From positions 8,405,001 through 8,469,000 of the forward strand of contig JAWQUS010000020.1 of NCBI GenBank assembly GCA_036365455.1: a stretch of DNA of 64,000 nucleotides, read 5' to 3'. Each line of letters opens with the position of its first letter. Position 1 is the first letter of the stretch. This document shows positions 10,700 to 22,581 of this stretch, piece by piece. The notes under the pieces are model-generated. The model was not told the DNA's origin. It made no database searches and saw only the letters and a program-made list of their open reading frames with translations. A program made the position numbers and the translations under genes. Source of the stretch: Macrosoma leucophasiata (lineage: Eukaryota > Arthropoda > Insecta > Lepidoptera > Hedylidae).

Positions 10700-11430
10700 G
10701 AGTGCTTAGTGCGAGATTTCCGATCGCGATTTTCGATCGCGATCGCGTAAAGGTGCGTCTACGCTAGGAGAGCCGAGCACGGGCGGAGCACGAGCCGAGC
10801 ACGGGCGGAGCACGAGCCGAACACAATTCGTCTAGTGTGGACCGACTTACAAGCCTCGAACGAGCGCGATGTGAACATTTCGTTCGTGCTCGGCTGCGTT
10901 TCGCCTGTTGTCGGTTCTTTGACGAACACAAAGGGATTTGCTTCGCGCTCGCAGTGCGCTCGTGGACGTGTTTAGTGACAGACGTCGGTCGCTCGAGCCG
11001 AGCATCATGGAAACGTAGACCGAAGATACTTCCGTGCATTTAAGTGAATTATATCAAAATAATCCATTGATATGGGACCCAAAACATGAGGATTACTATA
11101 AAAAAAATAAGCAACAGCAGCGGCTACTGCAATATTATTAATATCGTTCATATTCGCCAAGAGCCGCGAACTCACTGCGGAAAACTACGTTCGAGAACAG
11201 TGATCGTTGTAGGTTCGTTGTACGTCCACACTTGACGCCGCGAACGACGAAGCCGAGAACGGCTCCGCTTGTGCTTCGCTCGTGCTCGGTTCGTCTAGCG
11301 TAGACCCGCCTTTAGAGTAAACGCAGATTTGTAAGGAATTGAGGGAGCGTCATCGATTCACCGCTAGATGACGCTCCTTCAATTCCATACAAATCTGCGT
11401 AAATAAAATCTCGCACAAGGCACTCTGGTC
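10700..11430. mobile_element. Nested inverted-repeat element, GC-rich core
   Basis: Outer arms GAGTGCTTAGTGCGAGATTT (10701-10720) and its inverse near 11405-11429 (18 of 20 match). Inside, TAAAGGTGCGTCTACGCTAG at 10748 is mirrored by CTAGCGTAGACCCGCCTTTA ending 11314, and both are followed inward by CGAGCACG/CGGAGC-type units. A separate hairpin sits in the right arm (11321-11400). The many open frames here on both strands follow from GC content and are not genes. Probably a TIR element carrying a later MITE. Confidence 0.7.
11321..11400. mobile_element. Short palindromic element
   Basis: ACGCAGATTTGTAAGGAATTG at the left and CAATTCCATACAAATCTGCGT at the right, with GGAGCGTCATC/GATGACGCTCC inside, form arms of about 35 bp around a short GATTCACCGCTA loop. 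Confidence 0.8.
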
Positions 11431-12324
11431 ACGTGATCCCATTTTAAATTTCCCGCGACTCGCATTGTATTTCAGAGCCTTTATATTTTGAAGTCAGCAG
11501 TGAGTGAAGTAGTCACAGCAAAATTCTTAACGTCGTTTTTGAGAAGCTAGCGCTGCTGTGGCAGATTCTGGAAACTTTATTTGCAAGATGAGACTTTTTC
11601 AGTTATTCTTTCCTTTATTCTCCATGGGGTCGCACAAAGTCAGTTGTTATAGGTACCTATACTAGAAAATATTTGTCAGACGAACCGTTGCATCCATAAT
11701 GATAGATTTTGCGAGACGCTCAAATTGGTAAACCTACGGATATTTGTGTAAATAATTTTTAACAATTTCTTAACTTACTGCTTAGAAGTTGCGACATGTG
11801 TATGGTATGATGCAGGTGGCTCATATGTATAGTACAATTGTTGCTCATGAGCTGCTGCCGGGTACTCCGCATACCTGTAGACAAGAAGATGAAACTTGTA
11901 CATGTACTTAGGCAGAGTTATTCATAATATGTTTCTTCAATTGAAATACCTGCTAATAAAAGATATCTGTCTACAAAATACCTAACAGTAGGTTCCTAAC
12001 CATTAATCTGTAAAAGTAAAATTAAACATTTTGGAAATCCCGCCACGATTGTTTCTTATCATTGTAATAGGGATGATGACTAGCTTTTTTATTATAATTT
12101 CACAAAGTATACCTACTTAGGAAAACTGAATAAATAATGTCTGAAACGTCTATCAATAGCTAATAATTCTAAAGATAGGTATAACCACAAACTGTTATTT
12201 TCTACCCAAAGGTTGACTGGTAGAGAATACTTTTTAGCATTAATTCCGCCTCATGTACTATTTCATGCAAAGTTTAAATAAATAAATAAATAAATATAAC
12301 GATTCAAAACGTGGCGAGTTGTGA
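11431..12324. other. Intergenic, nothing recognised
   Basis: No supported gene; includes a short TAAA run near 12280. Confidence 0.35.
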
Positions 12325-12385
12325 AACGACTCAAAACGGCTCGTATAAAATGCACGTCATTTTATACGAGCCGTTTTGAGTCGTT
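12325..12385. repeat. Perfect hairpin, 28-bp arms
   Basis: 12325-12352 is the exact reverse complement of 12358-12385 (AACGACTCAAAACGGCTCG …) with a 5-nt loop. It could be a very short palindromic MITE or a hairpin RNA source; perfect pairing favours a recent palindrome. Confidence 0.88.
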
Positions 12386-13699
12386 AATGACGCTCTATTG
12401 TGACGACACGTTAAGAGTTAAAACCTGTGAATTGTATGGTGAAATGAAAACATTTTTGAAATATCTTCGTCAATACTGCGTTCTTTGTAAAAACATTTCT
12501 TTTTAAAATTTGTTGAATATCGTATTAAGAAAAATCGTAAAAATGAAATGATTTTTATTTTAAACTTAACTTTTTTGTACACGGATTTTCATCATTTTTA
12601 AGTTATACTACTATTTCGTACCATTCAACTCGAATTTTCATAATTTTTGTATTTTTATATCTCATTTGTAAATCGCTTTAATGTGATATGTAGTGAAAGT
12701 AGTGAATTCATACCTTGTCATCATCCCTCTTGAAAAAGGACGGAAATAGTGAAGAAATAAATTAAGGAAACACCTGACTTAATCAAAGTCATTAAAAACG
12801 TAATATGCAAAATTTAACAAATGACTATTTTGGAAAAAAAAATTCCATGACTTAAAAATAAAACTAATTTTAAATTAGAATTATCAGCCAAAAAAATATT
12901 TTGATTTGAAATGGCCAGAACCTACGACAGAACGGCAATTTCATAGATGGTTATGATTAATCTCTCCAGACACGAGATAAATATGACAAAATAAATGTAT
13001 CTGAGTTGGTTATGGTTTATTAAATTTTAATTAAAATATATTTCAGGTCATTAAGAATAAATAAAAATCAAAAAATATTTATGCAAATTTTGTACTATTA
13101 TGAGTATATATAATTAGTGTAAATTACCAATATACATCAAATATTTTAATTTAGTGTTTATGAAAATTGATAAAGTCAAAGTCTAACTGTTTATTTATCA
13201 TTTAGGATTTCAAGCATCCCTTATAATATGTGAGGAAATTAATAACTATGTAAAACTAAGGTGAATAACAGTAGATAGGTTTATTATTTATAAAAATTGA
13301 GAATCAAGAATGTCACTGAGAATAAATGTACGTACACTTATGTATATCAGTAGAATGAGATGAGATGAGATATTGGACCGACTTACGACTCTTCAATTCC
13401 TCAGGCGATGAGTCGCAAGTCTTTTAAGTTCTTGAATTTGTTTAAGCCCTTTCACTTATCTAAGTAACTGCTGAGCGTTTCACGTTAAAAAACTTACGAG
13501 TAAAGGTTGGGGACTGAAATAATGAGTCAGTCGTGAGGCGTCAAAAATGAGATGAGTCTTTATTAAAAGCCTTAAAAACCTGAGTCTCTTTCATCATTAT
13601 TCGGCGTGCACAAGATATTAGAAAAGTGATCACCATAATTTTTGTTAAAGCCTTTTTTCTGGTACGTTTTAATAGATATACCTTTTTTATGGAAAAAGA
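12386..13699. other. AT-rich intergenic
   Basis: Nothing recognised apart from poly-A/T runs. Confidence 0.35.
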
Positions 13700-14035
13700 A
13701 GCAGACGGGCCACGTGATGGAAAGTGGTTACCGTCTTCTATGAACATTTGCAAAACCAGGGAATTTGCCAACGCACTGCTAGCCCTGAACGGCTCTTTTG
13801 ACGCCATTTTTGAAGGACGCCATATTGTAGCACTGAGGGATCACTTCAGAGGGAGCTCGTTCCACAATTTACAGGCAGAGATGAAGGAACTATTGGGCAA
13901 AGCCACGTCAGTCCAGTCATCGTGCGGTGTAGGAAAAGAGCCAGTGGCACCATACCAAACAGCTCAGCATAGCACTCACCATCGTAGAGACGGTAAAAAA
14001 CGCAGACTCCCAATGTCTCTGCGCAGACTCCGATG
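13700..14035 (+). repeat. Interspersed repeat with 'CAGACGGGCCACGTGATGG' head
   Basis: The opening CAGACGGGCCACGTGATGG, AAAGTGGTTACCG and the following CATTTGCAAAACCAGG… GCCAACGCACTGC resemble a repeat I know as common in moth genomes. A short second piece is at 24079-24122. The 174-codon frame across it has no protein-like features and I do not call a gene. Confidence 0.6.
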
Positions 14036-14653
14036 TTTTTTAGGGTTCCGTACCTTAAAAGGAAAAAAGGAACCCCATATAGGATCACTCGTGCGTCTGT
14101 CCGTCTGTCACAGCCAATTTGCTCCGAAACTACTCGACCGATTGAGTTGAAATTTGATGAATATATTATATGTAAATTAGTGACCCAAAGATGAACACGT
14201 CAAGTAAAATAATAAATTTTAAACAGGGGAGCCACTTTTGGGGGGTAATTCAGAAAAAAAAAAATCGTAAACTGTCGTGTGACATATCAAATGAAAGAGG
14301 TTGTTGTCAGCATCTCAGATATATTTTTTTTATAAGTTTTGCATAAACAAATTTGAAGTTATTTAAGAAAAACGACGAAAATTGACCATTCCCAACCCCT
14401 ATCTCCGAAACTACTGAACTTAAAATTTTGAAAAAAATGTGGAAAATAGTTCTTTGCCTATAGATTACTGGAAAACCTATAAGAAGTTTGAGTATTCAAA
14501 TTAAATCGATAATTCTTAATAATATAACCCGCCCTGCCGGTACCACCGTAACCGCTATGTCCCTGCATTTTAAATCTGTAATATTTTCGAAAATATTTAT
14601 TTAAATTACGGAACCCTCACACCGCGAGTCGAACTCGCACTTGTCCGGTTTTT
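14036..14653 (-). repeat. Interspersed repeat of the 'AAAAACCGG…GGTTCCGTA' family
   Basis: One border reads TTTTTAGGGTTCCGTACC, the other CTCGCACTTGTCCGGTTTTT. The inside includes GTCTGTCCGTCTGTCACAGC and GACCGATTGAGTTGAAA. Such units are common in moth genomes; partial copies lie at 29139-29345, 47995-48190 and 57767-58160. Confidence 0.7.
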
Positions 14654-14756
14654 AACTCACAGCCCTACCCTAGGTATAAACCTATGTCGTGGGTGCGGTT
14701 GTTCACTCACAACAGATACATACACACACAGACTCGAAGCAAATATTACATCTGCC
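14654..14756 (-). repeat. Tail fragment of tRNA-derived SINE family S3
   Basis: CTCACAGCCCTACC, AGGTATAAACC, CGTGGGTGCGGTTG and CACACACAGACTCGAAGCAAAT match the body of the SINE at 56813-57010 in the same orientation; the tRNA-like head is missing. Confidence 0.65.
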
Positions 14757-14796
14757 GTTTTCCGTGAAATAAATAAAGCGTATTTTTTGTTTTATG

Positions 14797-15134
14797 TTGT
14801 TTTGATGCTAACGTCGAAAGCTGCTGCTAATTCAGCTGTAGATTGAGTTACATCAGTTTCCAAAATCGCCTATAATTCGTCATAGTCGACCAAAGTTTTC
14901 GGACTACCACGGGGTTCATTATTCAAGTCCACATTTCCAGAACGGAAGCTGGCAAACCAATAACGGGTGGTACGTTCGTTTGTAGATAGTGTTCGCTCCG
15001 TAAACGTCGTTGATGTTGCGTGCCGCTTGTGCCGCTTTGCTGCCACGACGGTACTCATACTCCATAATTACTCGATTTTTTACGGAGGTATTCATGATGA
15101 TGAATAATGTTCGAATGCGTTGAAAACAATACAT
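14797..15134 (-). pseudogene. mariner transposase, N-terminal fragment, broken
   Basis: Minus-strand pieces read NRVIMEYEYRRGSKAAQAAR, NINDVYGANT, then after a frameshift near 14985 TTRYWFASFRSGNVDLNNEP, RGSPKTLVDYDEL, an in-frame TAG, then AILETDVTQSTAELAAAFDV. This is the DNA-binding helix-turn-helix half of a mariner transposase (RxWFxxFRSG and NEPRGxP motifs). The catalytic D,D(34)D half is absent. With a frameshift, a stop and truncation it cannot act. Confidence 0.85.
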
Positions 15135-15142
15135 TAAATTTT

Positions 15143-15412
15143 CACTGGTGGTAGAGCCCGAGTGAAAGAGCTCGCGGGCATAGGCACCACCGCATTACCT
15201 AATTTACTTACCGCTAAATGGTAGTGTTCAGCACTATCGTGTTCCGGTCAGGTGGTAATGTACGGCCCTGTAATTTCTGGCACAGAGGCATAACACCTTA
15301 GGCCTCAGGAGTGGTAACGCATCTGCATTGTGTGGGCATTTATAGGCTGCAGTCATCACTTAACATCAACGTGAGCTGCATTGTGCTTGTTTGGCACTTC
15401 CATTACATAATA
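15143..15412 (+). repeat. RepA copy, near full length
   Basis: RepA is a ~270 bp repeat running from ACTGGTGGTAGAG, via GGCACCACCGCATTACCTAA, CCGGTCAGGTGGTAATGTA, and TAGGCTGCAGTCATCACTTA, to TTGTTTGCCACTTCCATTAC and an A-rich end. This copy starts directly beside the mariner fragment. Confidence 0.85.
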
Positions 15413-15415
15413 AAA

Positions 15416-15783
15416 AAAATAACTATTAAACATAAGATTTTAGAAAAAAAAATATTTTAAATCGAAATTAAGTTAACATTAGAATTATCAGCCAAAAAAA
15501 TTAATATATTGATTTGAAATGGCCAGGACGGCGGAATGGCAATTTCATAGGTAAATATCTATTATTTGTAGGCCATATTCCAAAGTCCCGGTAAGTTCGT
15601 TACGTTATAACTGTTGTAAGGGACATTCTGTCTTAATTTGTTACTGAACATCATATAGTGATTAATATCTTAAAAATATTTTATGTTTTGAATAAATTGA
15701 TTAATTATCCCGTCGCATGAAGACACAATGTAAATACAAATTACAGTATCCAACAAGAAATATTGCACATCAACCTTATAGCC
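15416..15783. other. Spacer
   Basis: AT-rich; TTAGAATTATCAGCCAAAAA and GATTTGAAATGGCCAG also occur at 12875-12920, so part is a dispersed repeat. Confidence 0.45.
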
Positions 15784-17801
15784 TTATTACACGACACGCT
15801 ATTCAGGGTCCGATAGCAAGGGTCAGGGTAGTGTAATAACATTTAGGGAGTTAGGGCCCTAATTAGGGCGACCGGAGCAGCCCGGTCAGCCTAACGCCCT
15901 AACTGCAATAAGAATAATACAGCAATATTATAGGTAATTAAGAGCAATACTAATTTTTAGCTAGGTAGTACTCATTGAGCTATTTTTTGAAAGACTCAAG
16001 AGTCTGAGCTTGACAAATTTTTGACGGCAAGGTATTCCACAATCGCACTGCCGCAACTGTAAAAGAATTGGAAATAAAGGAAGAGGAGTGTAGAGGTATT
16101 TGAAGAAGAAGATTTTCTGTAGAGCGGAGGGAGAGGCAATTTGTATGACAAAGGAAATTGAAGCGACTTTTGAGGTAATCGGGGGTACGAGGTAAGAATA
16201 GTAAACAGTAAAGAAGAGAGAGAACGTGAGTATTCCTGCGAAGGGATATAGGAAGCCACTTGAGCTCAGCGCGAAATTTAGAAACGTGGTCATATTTACG
16301 CAAGCCAAATATGAACCGTATGCAAAGGTTTTGGAGTCGCTCAAGTTTATTTAGTTGCTCCTGTGTAAGGTCGAGATAAGATATGTCGGCGTAGTCTAAT
16401 ATAGGGAGTAGTATAGATCGAGCAAGCGCAACCTTAGTGGAGGTAGGCAAAAAGTTTTGCAATCGTCTAAGAGAGCCGATCGCTCCGAACATTTTCCTAC
16501 TAACTTCGGATATCTGCGGAGTCCAAGTAAGACACCTATCGATGATCACTCCGAGGTCCTTAACTTTATCACAAAAAGGTATTGGCGTACCGTTAAGGAT
16601 GACTTGAGGTATTCTAGTCCAGTCAATTTTGGACAGCATCCGAGAGCTGCCAACAATGATCGCCTGAGTCTTTAAAGGATTGATGTTGAGGCCCAAAGAT
16701 TGACTCCATTTGGAAATGTGAGCCAAATCACTATTGACAATTTGAATAGCTTCGGACAAATCTGTTAATTTGGCTTGTTGATAAATTTGGAGGTCGTCAG
16801 CATACAGGTGGTAGAGAGAAGTAAGGTTTTGAGAAATTATATTGATGAATGTAGAAAAAAGGAATGGAGACAACACGCCACCTTGAGGTACACCGGCAGT
16901 AACGTCACACCACGAGGAAAAAGTACCGTCCACTTGTATACACTGCCGGCGACCAAATAAATAACTTTGAAACCAATCAATCACTGTCGGAGATATGTTA
17001 AGAGAACGGAGAATCGCAAGTAAAAAATCGTAATCGACATTATTAAATGCGTTGCTGAAATCCAATAACACAAGCACCGTCAACTGTTGGCTCTCCATGC
17101 CTGCTCTTAAGTCCTCAGTGATGTTGACAAGTGCAGTAGTCGTACTATGATCCTGCCGAAAACCAGATTGGAAGGGATTGTAAAGATGATGATTGGACAT
17201 AAAAGAGTTTAACTGATTATGAACCAGTCGCTCAAGAACTTTTGATAAGAAGGGAAGAATGGATATTGGTCGAAAATCGGATAAAGATTGAGGATTGGAT
17301 TTTTTAGGTAAGGGTATGAGGTGCGCATCTTTCCAACAGGATGAGAAGGAACAAGTGAAAATGGAAAAGTTAAGTAAGGAAGTTATGATTGGGGTTAGTA
17401 TATCAATAATCGGCAGGATCATTTTACGACTCACCATATCACTACCAACTGCATTCGATTCAGTTCCGAGGATATTCTTCTTAACATCACGATCAGTGAA
17501 TTGAGTAAAATTGAAGACGGGTGAGTTGGGAGTTGCACACAAAGAAAGAAGTTTTATTGTATTCTTTTTAGTGTCCCCATCAACGCAGGTGGACGAAGCA
17601 AAATGTGAATTTAAGAGGTCAAGATTAATGTTATTATTGAGAAGAAATGAAGAGTCAAAATGTGATTTTCCAACTCCCAATGACTTTAAAAATTTCCATA
17701 CCTTAGCAGGATCATCAATAGACAGTGTAATAAGCGTACAACCCGACGCGAGGCCACGCCCACCCTTTCTGCCGGACCCTGGATACCGTGTCGTGTAATA
17801 A
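15784..17801. mobile_element. Inverted arms enclosing the LINE
   Basis: TTATTACACGACACG then TAT, CAGGGTCCG and AAGGGT at 15784-15824 recur inverted at 17761-17801, about 35 of 41 positions. The LINE frame stops being readable near 17742 where the right arm begins. Either a TIR element received a 5'-truncated LINE or two solo ends flank it by chance. Confidence 0.6.
15980..17742 (-). CDS. Non-LTR retrotransposon reverse transcriptase (CR1/Jockey group), 5'-truncated, open
   Basis: An uninterrupted frame ending at 15980; the first ATG-like codon is at 17680 (566 aa) but coding continues to about 17742 (KVWKFLKSLG), so the start is a truncation and not an initiation site. Reverse transcriptase blocks in order: FRPISILPFLSKVLERLV, QSGFRQDHSTTTAL, catalytic block A LVLLDFSNAFNNVD, GVPQGGVLSPFLF, catalytic YADD (HLYADDLQIYQQ), then ELKWLPISLRR near the end. 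The endonuclease domain is missing. It copied RNA into DNA at the insertion site in its full form. The lack of stops suggests a young insertion. Clade is tentative. Confidence 0.93.
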
Positions 17802-18849
17802 ACTTTTTAGGCAGGAGACTTCGGCTTATTTCGGGTCTGTAGAGCGTTATCTCTTTCGCACCATACCTGTCTGACATTTATTGACCATTTTGATCAAGTT
17901 TTGACCAATACTGGACTACGGATGTTTACTAGGCAGTGTGCAGCAGAGATAACGCTCTACGAAATCGAAACTAGCCGATTGTCACTTTCATAGGCTCGAT
18001 GTGCAATAAGTATTTCTTGATGTGCACTGTATATTATATACTTCCGTGCCCCGAGATAAGTATTCATACCTTTACAGCTTGCATTGGAGTGATGTCAAAT
18101 ATTAAGTAAGTACCTACATGGTTTTACAAATCTGACGAGGCTGTTTTAACAACACTAACGAGGATGTAGGTAAGTAATCATCATCATTTCAGCTCAAAGA
18201 CCAGCGGCTTTTGTCTAGCAATGTCCATGCTGAAGTAAAATTTTGTAAGCGGGTACGCACTACAAAATCGGCGCTGCCCTAAACTAAGTTTAATACCTAG
18301 TCAGGTAGGTACTTACTTCAACTTTGGTGTGAGTTTGGATCCAAATGCTCGTAGCATATAAAATTCATTTAAAAAGATCGTAGAAAATCACAAATATTTT
18401 TAAGATTTGTATTTTTTGCAAGAAACGTTTTTGATCGTCCGTACTAATTTAGGGATTACAACTAAAGCGATTAACTAACTTGGTGGACAAATACAACAAT
18501 TTACTGACCTCTCTGTGAGTTGCTTTGACATTCCCATTTGGGACAGCAGTTTTTCTATCGTCATTGTTACAGTCACGTAGGATGCACTTCGTACGAATGT
18601 CAAGGTTTGAATGAATTATCTGACAGACGTAGAATTTGTGCCCTCACGGGTGCGTTGTTCATACGCTCTGGTTCTTCCGTTTACCTACCTAAGTGTGTGT
18701 TGCAAAATGTCGCATGCTTGAACACAACGGTAACATCGCTAGATAACTTTCTGAAGTGCTGAAAGCACCGTTTGGTAGGCACCTAACTACCTAAGTATTA
18801 TTTTACACATTAAAGGAGACCAACAAAAATAAAAACAAATTGTTTAAAA
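17802..18849. other. Intergenic, nothing recognised
   Basis: A 74-codon frame at 18538-18762 has no recognisable features. Confidence 0.35.
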
Positions 18850-19481
18850 CGATTTTATTTTACAATCACAAGCACACAAGGACGTCCTCATTCATTCGAT
18901 CACATAAAAATATACACATTATTAATACTAAACTATGAGGTGATATAAATTATGATTCATATCACACAATTTAATTTTACATCAGTCGTTCATATTTTTT
19001 TTTGCATTTATACAAAAAAAATACTGTGTCAAAATATTACTTCAATTTGAAGATTCTAATTGGACGTGATTCTTAGGGTACAAAACGTACAGTTTTCTCA
19101 AAATAATTTATAATGCCTATTATTATTATTAAATAAGTTAAATAAATAATTTCAATAAATTAAAGATCACTACACTACACGCGTTCCTGAACCTGTGCGA
19201 TGGGCTACATCTTTAGTACAACATACCTACCATTTTTTTAAAGGAATTCATGGAAAAATTCTCCTGACTTCATTTATAAAAAAATAAATAAACGAACTCA
19301 AATACACGACATTGTGAGTGGTTGACTAATGAAGATACGATAGATTTAATTTTCCATTGTTGTAATCTGAAACAATAATTCCGATGTAGAAATTCCGCAC
19401 TGAATGTCTTTAAAATATTGTCGACGGCGAAATTTTGATGCACGACGAAGTTTGGCGGTTTTTTACAAGTGGACTGTGTGT

Positions 19482-21526
19482 TTAAACTTCGTTGCATTGG
19501 AGATATAATTGTCGGCAATCAATGCCTGAACGTCCGCGACGACCTGCCTCATAGAATTCATCGAAGGTACCACCAGACTGTCTTTCCAACACGAAACTTG
19601 CTGCGTATCTGAAAAGAAAAAATACGTTAAATTTCACTTTATCTACCTACCTACTTTAAATATGAAGTTTTAGGAATCGTAATTAATACTCACGTTCCGA
19701 GTTGACAGAATACGCTTTTTGGGCCAATATCAGATGAGCATTCGTTGTTGGCATCGCATACATATTTTTGCAGGCATTTGTCGTCATTTGTTCCAAAGGA
19801 CCGTACGTAAGTTTTGAGCATGGCGATACCAGCGATGGCCGCGTCACTTACTGAGTCCTTGCGACCCATTGACCGAGCAGTCAGCGATCGATGGGAGAAC
19901 GACGTCTTGAGAGCATCCAGAAGATTTACAACGATGTTAATGAACTGAAATTAACGAGTAACAGTGATAAATATAAATATTTTTTGTGGAGATGAAAATA
20001 TGTTCAAGAACTTCAAATATCAAAATGATATAGTGTTTCACTTTTATCGGCATAATAATACGTCTCACTGGATCGTGGCCTGAGACCTTTCTTCACAGCG
20101 AAGGTGTGAGTGTTGAGACTACGCCACCATGCTGGTCCAGATTACTTTATAAGTGGAATTTATGAAAAGATGATATTAATGTACAAGTATTTGTTTTGCA
20201 TCCGTCTGGAGATAAAAGGAAATGGAAGGGTAGGTCGTACCTCTCCAGCCTGCTTTGCCATCGAGGCGACTTGATCGGGATCTTTTGCACCGAGCACCGT
20301 CGACAGAACCGCAGCCAATATACCCTGAAGCAAGCGAGAAGCGACACCGTCTCCATAACCGAACTTTTCTATATACACTTATACAACAGGATCACCTCAA
20401 GTTTCGTAAAGTTAATCATGATTGTAGAAAAAAGATCCAGATTTTTTAATAAAGACACTTGAGACAATCCCGGGTCGTGTAAGGTTGTAGTTATTTGTAG
20501 GCTTCTATAATCTACTGTATGGATAAGAATTAGATGACCTACATATTACAGGTGAGGATACTTTGAGGTGCATTTTTACATTTTCGTCGTGACCAACAAT
20601 GTACTAATTAAATAAATAAATGCGTATATCTACAGAAATAAATTGTTAGTGGATCAGTAAATATAAATAATGAAATTGCTAAACTGAAATATCTATATGA
20701 TATGATACAATATCTAATAGTTGAATTTGATTGTATTTACGTGATAACAATTTCATGCGGAGATCTGAAGATATTAATTGATGAGAACTTATTTGGTACC
20801 TGCATGGGTGATGAGCCGTTGTCTACTTTGTCTATGCCGTCGCTCGATGCGCCGCCTCCTAGTATTGCGGTCAAGATTTTCAGACCCATAGAGAGCAAGT
20901 TAGCCCAAGGCGATGGAGACACTGTTTCGGTATCGATGTTATCGCTTTTGTTGGGTCCCGTACCGCCAGGATTGAAAAGCATTTGCATAATCATGCCTGT
21001 AATTTTCAAATTGTCCTTTACTGGTTTGGAGTTGAGACAGCGAACTATTAAATCAATTTAAATTGTAATTGATGATCTTACCGAGCATATTGGACCATGA
21101 AAATCCGCCATCAGATATCGAATTGTTCTGTATATCATCGAGATCATCTAGCGCCACCTTCTTTAGCGCGTTGGGTTTCTCGGCATACTTGCGTTCTTGA
21201 GCAATTTGCTCTTGTGGCGCTTGTGGTAACGAGTTACTGTAGTATTGGGGATTTTGTGTCCGGACGTTACTTGTCGCCTGGAAGAAGCAATGTCGATTTA
21301 ATTTGCTGTATTGTGAAAAAAAAACATATACATTTATTATGTATTTAGAATAGCGTAGAACTTAGAAGGAGCAAAACTCTTGTGTGAGTACCTATACACT
21401 TGTTGGTAGTATTTTTGTATTTACCTGGGATATCAGAGGCGCATGTTGAGGATACGCAAGCGTGTGGAGTATTGCTGATGAGCTGATTAGGGCCAATAAA
21501 GCCCACCCGGTTACCGTGTGATGCAT
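19482..21526 (-). CDS. Secreted insect protein, 331 aa, six coding exons, DM4/12-like C-terminus
   Basis: Minus-strand exons 21526-21425, 21277-21082, 20996-20800, 20363-20241, 19944-19694 and 19608-19482 join in phase with GT/AG borders. The start MHHTVTGWALLALISSSAIL is a signal peptide ending near AYPQ. Then come a polar segment (about 35-95), two hydrophobic small-residue stretches (NLLSMGLKILTAILGGG, about 135-150; LLQGILAAVLSTVLGA, about 175-192), and a C-terminal domain with six Cys: CLQKYVCDANNEC, FCQLGT, DCRQLYLQC. The EAGRRGRSGxDC…LYxxC pattern resembles the insect DM4/12 family of unknown function; this is tentative. Minus-strand AATAAA near 18856 suggests a ~630 bp 3' UTR. An acceptor just before the ATG implies a 5' UTR exon. 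No role is known. Confidence 0.88.
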
Positions 21527-21720
21527 CCTGTAGACCAAAATTACGGTAGGAATTATTTAACAGAAATAAAATTTTAACGCATTAAATGTAAAAATTTACT
21601 GATAATGCGACGCTTCATCTAGAATTTTCTTTAATTTAATTGTGCACTCTCGCAGTGGACGTCGATTAGAAAGTGTTCAGATGAGTGATTCGCGTGGATT
21701 GATTGCCTGTGTTTGGAGTA

Positions 21721-21727
21721 ACTTATA
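21721..21727 (-). promoter_or_regulatory. TATA-like box upstream of the secreted-protein gene
   Basis: TATAAGT on the minus strand, about 195 bp before the coding start and upstream of a possible 5' UTR exon (donor near 21599). Inferred only from position. Confidence 0.3.
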
Positions 21728-22288
21728 GAAAGTAGCCCCTTATGTTGCCATCGGCTCGTTTTTTTTTTCGAGTACGACGAGTCTTTAATTAGAGGATGTA
21801 CATTAAAATAATTAGAAAAGTGGTGCCATTACGTTTAACAGCTATTACTTGAATTAATACCTAACTAACTGAAATTAAATAACCTTTATATAAGTTAAAA
21901 CATTACTTTGTTACTGATATGGTAACGATGTACCTATTGAAACTCATATTGATAACATTATTGAAATATAAATTGAAACATGCTAAGATACGCTCGTTCC
22001 AAACCTATCCGGTATGGAAGTGTGTTAGCGGCCTGTCCGACAATCTCGAATACAGGTGACCCGGTCTTCACTAACTGTAGTTTGGATGTCACCTCTCGCA
22101 CCTGTTTAATAAGGTGCTAGTTATATAAATTGAAGTAAATATAAAGTTTTGTTACGTTCACGAAATGGCCTCGGACTTTCTTTGGCCGACAAAAAATATA
22201 GGTATTATCGATCTTATGACTACGTCAAATTACTTGCAATATATACTTATTTCGGACTGTTACATTCTATTATGTTTTACAGTAGGCA
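21728..22288. other. Intergenic, nothing recognised
   Basis: A T9 run at 21763 and AT-rich sequence; no gene. Confidence 0.35.
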
Positions 22289-22294
22289 TCTCTA

Positions 22295-22345
<51 letters not shown>

Positions 22346-22581
22346 CAATTGCTGTTCGTTAGTCTCGCTAAAACTCTACAACCACTGGACCGATTTGGCT
22401 AGTTTTGGTTATATTTTGAATGATTTTTGGTAGTCCAGGGAATTTTTAAAAGGTAAGAAAATATAAATAAATTGAAGGCATATAGTAAAAACCACAATTT
22501 TATTTTCCCATACAAATAGCTATCAAACCTTTGACACATTATTTCATTCTGAGGCAATACGAAGTTTTCCGGGTCAGCTAG
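22289..22581 (+). mobile_element. Short Helitron, uninterrupted relative of 7518-9546
   Basis: Same blocks as the outer parts of the interrupted copy, ending TTTTCCGGGTCAGCTAG|T. Its 5' TATATA leader has expanded to a (TA)23 tract (22297-22342). At 22515-22535 it shows the unoccupied sequence where the other copy carries the hAT-like insertion. Confidence 0.82.
22297..22342. repeat. (TA)n microsatellite
   Basis: About 23 uninterrupted TA units inside the Helitron 5' end. Confidence 0.97.

Noticed and set aside
10764..11043. Open frames on both strands in a GC-rich segment
   Set aside because: Both frames lie in the core of an inverted-repeat element; mirrored Arg/Ser-rich text is what CpG-rich DNA gives by chance.
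13626..14150. A 174-codon open frame on the plus strand
   Set aside because: It runs across the border of two interspersed repeats and has no signal peptide, domain or conserved block.
22149..22362. Frames with long (IY)n runs
   Set aside because: They are translations of the (TA)n microsatellite.
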